Shown here: positions 40,375-42,342 of the stretch, in pieces | Numbering within the stretch: position 1 is the first letter of the stretch | Layout: the number at the start of each line of letters is the position of its first letter | Assembly (NCBI GenBank): GCA_002239105.1 | Contig: MPNQ01000027.1 | Span: 1 to 42,342 of the forward strand | Direction of reading: 5' to 3' | Origin: a marine group bacterium Sva0996 bin134 | GTDB lineage: Bacteria; Actinomycetota; Acidimicrobiia; Acidimicrobiales; Bin134 | DNA length: 42,342 nt | The notes under the pieces: model-generated | Databases searched by the model: none | Seen by the model: only the letters and a program-made list of their open reading frames with translations | What the model was told of the DNA's origin: nothing | Program-made: the position numbers and the translations under genes

Positions 40375-42342
40375 CAGGCCCGCTCGTGGAGGCTGCGGAA
40401 AAGGGCTTCTCGATAGGCAGGGGTAACCGCGTCAGTGGTGAAATCTTCGAACATGGTTTCCAGATCGGCCTCAGCGAGATGCCAGGCCCGTGCTACCCGA
40501 AGGTCGATGTCTACCCGCAGGCGCTGCTGCTCATCAGGCATAAGGGGGCCGCAATCGACTCCGGCGGCGGTAGCAAATTCCGCAAAGCGATCATCGGTTG
40601 CTGATAGTCGGGCAGCGGTTCGGGCAATCTCATCAAAGTCTTGGACACTGAGATCAGGGACGACCAGCGCCTCCAGGATGAAGAAATTGAGGTTTCTTCC
40701 GATGAAACGGCGAGCCTGCCAGTCGAACGGCAAGCTGTTCATGATGCCCAAGCAGGCGGCCTGAGTTAGCTCATCTCCGCCCATAAAGGCCAGATAGGGG
40801 GCCTTGTTGGTCAAGAACACTTTGGGGGGTACCAGGCAAGCCCGAACTGTCCGGCTGTCATCGGATCGTGAGACGTCACGAAACACTACTCGTGCACGAT
40901 CCAGTTCGGCTAGAACTGCTTGACGGCGGTCCTTTACCAGAGTGGATTCAGCAAGGATGGACTTCAACCCTGGCCGAGGTTTGCGGACCTTCTTCCAAAC
41001 TTTGTCGTCGATCGGACACCAGCGGGCCTCGGCACCATGGGGGTTGTATTGATCGAAGCTCTTGCCTTTCCACAGCGGCAGCCCGGTGCTTGCGTTGCGC
41101 CAAAAGTGTTTGTCATTCTTCTCATCGAGTTCTCGAACCGGAAAGCACTGCCACCTTCCGCTGGCGCCTAGCGGGAATGGTGGCCCAACCCGGAGCTTGG
41201 CCAGTAGATCGGCTTCTTCCTGTGACTTGAGTGTTGGGGTCATCCACCCGGCACCAAATGAAGAGGGAGAGACAAGTATGCCTGGCGATTGTGACTGGGC
41301 TTCCCAAGCTTGTTCAGAGTTGGCGACTCCGGCGATGGCCACAAGGTGGCCGTCGCCGGCTATGCGCCGGTCGGCCATTACTAAGACCACGCCGTCGCGC
41401 GACTCGCCACTAAACATCCAATGACCCCTGTTGACGAGAAAGTCGATCCGTCGGGCTGACATCTGGGTGTAGAGCCAGTTTCGGAACCCTTCCGAGCCTT
41501 TGTTTAAAAATGCTTCGCGGGGAAGCACCACGCCGATTGCTCCGTCTAAGCGGACCAGCGTGCGGTAGCGCTGGCAAAAGTACTTATACAGATTGGGGTC
41601 GCCCGCAGTGGATTCGTACTCGCCGGTTGACAGTGCTTCCCGCTGGGCCTCGGCCCGTTCCTGTTCGGCATTTAGCAAGATGGCGAGTTCAGGACGCGTG
41701 GCCAAGAGATCGGCCACCGCAGCGTCACGTTCACCATCCGGCAGCCCGTGCAACCCAGGAAGGTGCAGTCCATACAGCGACAGGTCTTCGACAGTCACCT
41801 CCTCCCATGGAGGGTTGCCCACCACTACATCGAAGCCGGGGCGGTCCCGGGAGAATGCCCGAGGGAACTGGAGGGGCCAGTGCAGGAAGGCGTGCGTGCT
41901 GCCAAACTCGGCGGCCTTACGCACGATCTCCTGCCCACTGTGGCCGTTTGTGCCAGCGATCACGTCTGGGCCATGGGTTTCGGCGTGGCTGCGAGCACCC
42001 TTGAGTTCAAATCCCTCCGCGGTCCACAAGTCGAAGAGCCGCTGCAGACCTTCGGTGGCCTGTCGGGCTTCGAGATCGGCAGCCCTGCTGGCTTTCACCT
42101 CAGTAGGCGTGAGGTCGTCGATGTCGGCCAGTCGGGCAGAAGCCTCTGCGGCATCGGCCAGAGCGTCTTGCAAGGCATCCGCTTGAAAAGTGCCCTCCCT
42201 GATCACCGTATCGGCGTTGGCCACCCCGATCAGGGAGTTGCCCACCACCACGTTTCGGTCCAAGTAGGCCAGCGACAGCCCGGGTACGAACGACGCCAGC
42301 CACAGCGACAGGGTGGCGATTTCCGCGCCCATGGGACTGCGA
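40374..42342 (-). CDS. N6-adenine DNA methyltransferase, Eco57I/PglX-like, N-terminus off the right edge
   Basis: A 656-codon open part running to the window edge; the frame stays open past the ATG at 42332, so the true start lies beyond. It begins in the methylase core, GAEIATLSLWLASFVPGLSLAYLDRNVVVGNSLIG, typical of Eco57I-type proteins just after motif I. The catalytic NPPW is at FDVVVGNPPWEEV (about residue 173 from the ATG), and further core elements follow (GAIGVVLPREAFLNKGSEGFRNWL, FLVNRGHWMF). C-terminal sequence (LSVQDFDEIARTAARLS) is of the target-recognition type. It modifies adenine in host DNA. It is coupled to the helicase and is probably the self-protecting or sensing part of the system. 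Confidence 0.88.
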   Translation of the reverse strand, partial: RSPMGAEIATLSLWLASFVPGLSLAYLDRNVVVGNSLIGVANADTVIREGTFQADALQDALADAAEASARLADIDDLTPTEVKASRAADLEARQATEGLQRLFDLWTAEGFELKGARSHAETHGPDVIAGTNGHSGQEIVRKAAEFGSTHAFLHWPLQFPRAFSRDRPGFDVVVGNPPWEEVTVEDLSLYGLHLPGLHGLPDGERDAAVADLLATRPELAILLNAEQERAEAQREALSTGEYESTAGDPNLYKYFCQRYRTLVRLDGAIGVVLPREAFLNKGSEGFRNWLYTQMSARRIDFLVNRGHWMFSGESRDGVVLVMADRRIAGDGHLVAIAGVANSEQAWEAQSQSPGILVSPSSFGAGWMTPTLKSQEEADLLAKLRVGPPFPLGASGRWQCFPVRELDEKNDKHFWRNASTGLPLWKGKSFDQYNPHGAEARWCPIDDKVWKKVRKPRPGLKSILAESTLVKDRRQAVLAELDRARVVFRDVSRSDDSRTVRACLVPPKVFLTNKAPYLAFMGGDELTQAACLGIMNSLPFDWQARRFIGRNLNFFILEALVVPDLSVQDFDEIARTAARLSATDDRFAEFATAAGVDCGPLMPDEQQRLRVDIDLRVARAWHLAEADLETMFEDFTTDAVTPAYREALFRSLHERA

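Overview
The window is high-GC bacterial DNA with densely packed, mostly catabolic operons. The mix is two Rieske oxygenases, several acyl-CoA dehydrogenases, a CaiB/BaiF CoA-transferase, VOC and SnoaL proteins, a putative cyclase and amidohydrolases. Gene families, GC-rich codon use and several apparently leaderless promoters (TANNNT, six bases, then the start codon) point to an actinobacterium. My best guess is the class Acidimicrobiia, but this is inference from gene content, not from a marker gene.

Layout. (1) 1-746: a secreted protein on the minus strand, cut by the left edge. (2) 0.9-7.5 kb: a stand-alone acyl-CoA dehydrogenase, then a GMC oxidoreductase plus family-2 glycoside hydrolase operon, divergent from a Gfo/Idh/MocA oxidoreductase. 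(3) 7.56-13.6 kb: a six-gene minus-strand operon (amidohydrolase, Rieske oxygenase, small partner protein, two tandem acyl-CoA dehydrogenases, cyclase). It faces an amidohydrolase-2/TetR pair across a shared promoter region that carries a clear palindrome. (4) 15.7-23.1 kb: ferredoxin, SDR and a DapB-like dehydrogenase, then a five-gene minus-strand operon (amidohydrolase/deaminase, two VOC proteins, CoA-transferase, SnoaL) divergent from a second Rieske oxygenase. (5) 23.1-26.9 kb: an A/T-richer accessory patch with a possible antitoxin remnant, an Abi/HEPN-like protein, a Cys-rich ORF, a zinc-protease lipoprotein, an orphan and a 23-bp tandem-repeat array. (6) 26.9-34.7 kb: a one-carbon module with a methylenetetrahydrofolate reductase-like gene, a dimethylglycine/sarcosine dehydrogenase-like flavoprotein with its own ETF (etfB, etfA), RtcB, an IclR regulator and a GFA-type zinc protein. 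(7) 34.76-42.34 kb: a GHKL (MORC/MutL-like) ATPase convergent with a PLD-SNF2 helicase and an Eco57I/PglX-like adenine methyltransferase, the last cut by the right edge. This looks like a defence or restriction-type system.

How the genes work together. In (6), the flavoprotein would strip a methyl group from an N-methylated glycine, load it on tetrahydrofolate and pass electrons to the co-encoded ETF. The reductase-like enzyme would interconvert the folate product. A GTTCCG-N5-CGGAAC palindrome sits both in the reductase/dehydrogenase divergent promoter and in front of iclR, so IclR probably controls itself and this module. In (3) and (4), ring oxygenation, CoA activation and acyl-CoA dehydrogenation suggest stepwise breakdown of cyclic acids; substrates cannot be read from sequence. 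In (7), nucleotide-dependent DNA surveillance (GHKL ATPase, helicase), a PLD domain and DNA methylation form a plausible, incompletely visible anti-phage system. No rRNA, tRNA, CRISPR array, transposase or replication origin was seen.
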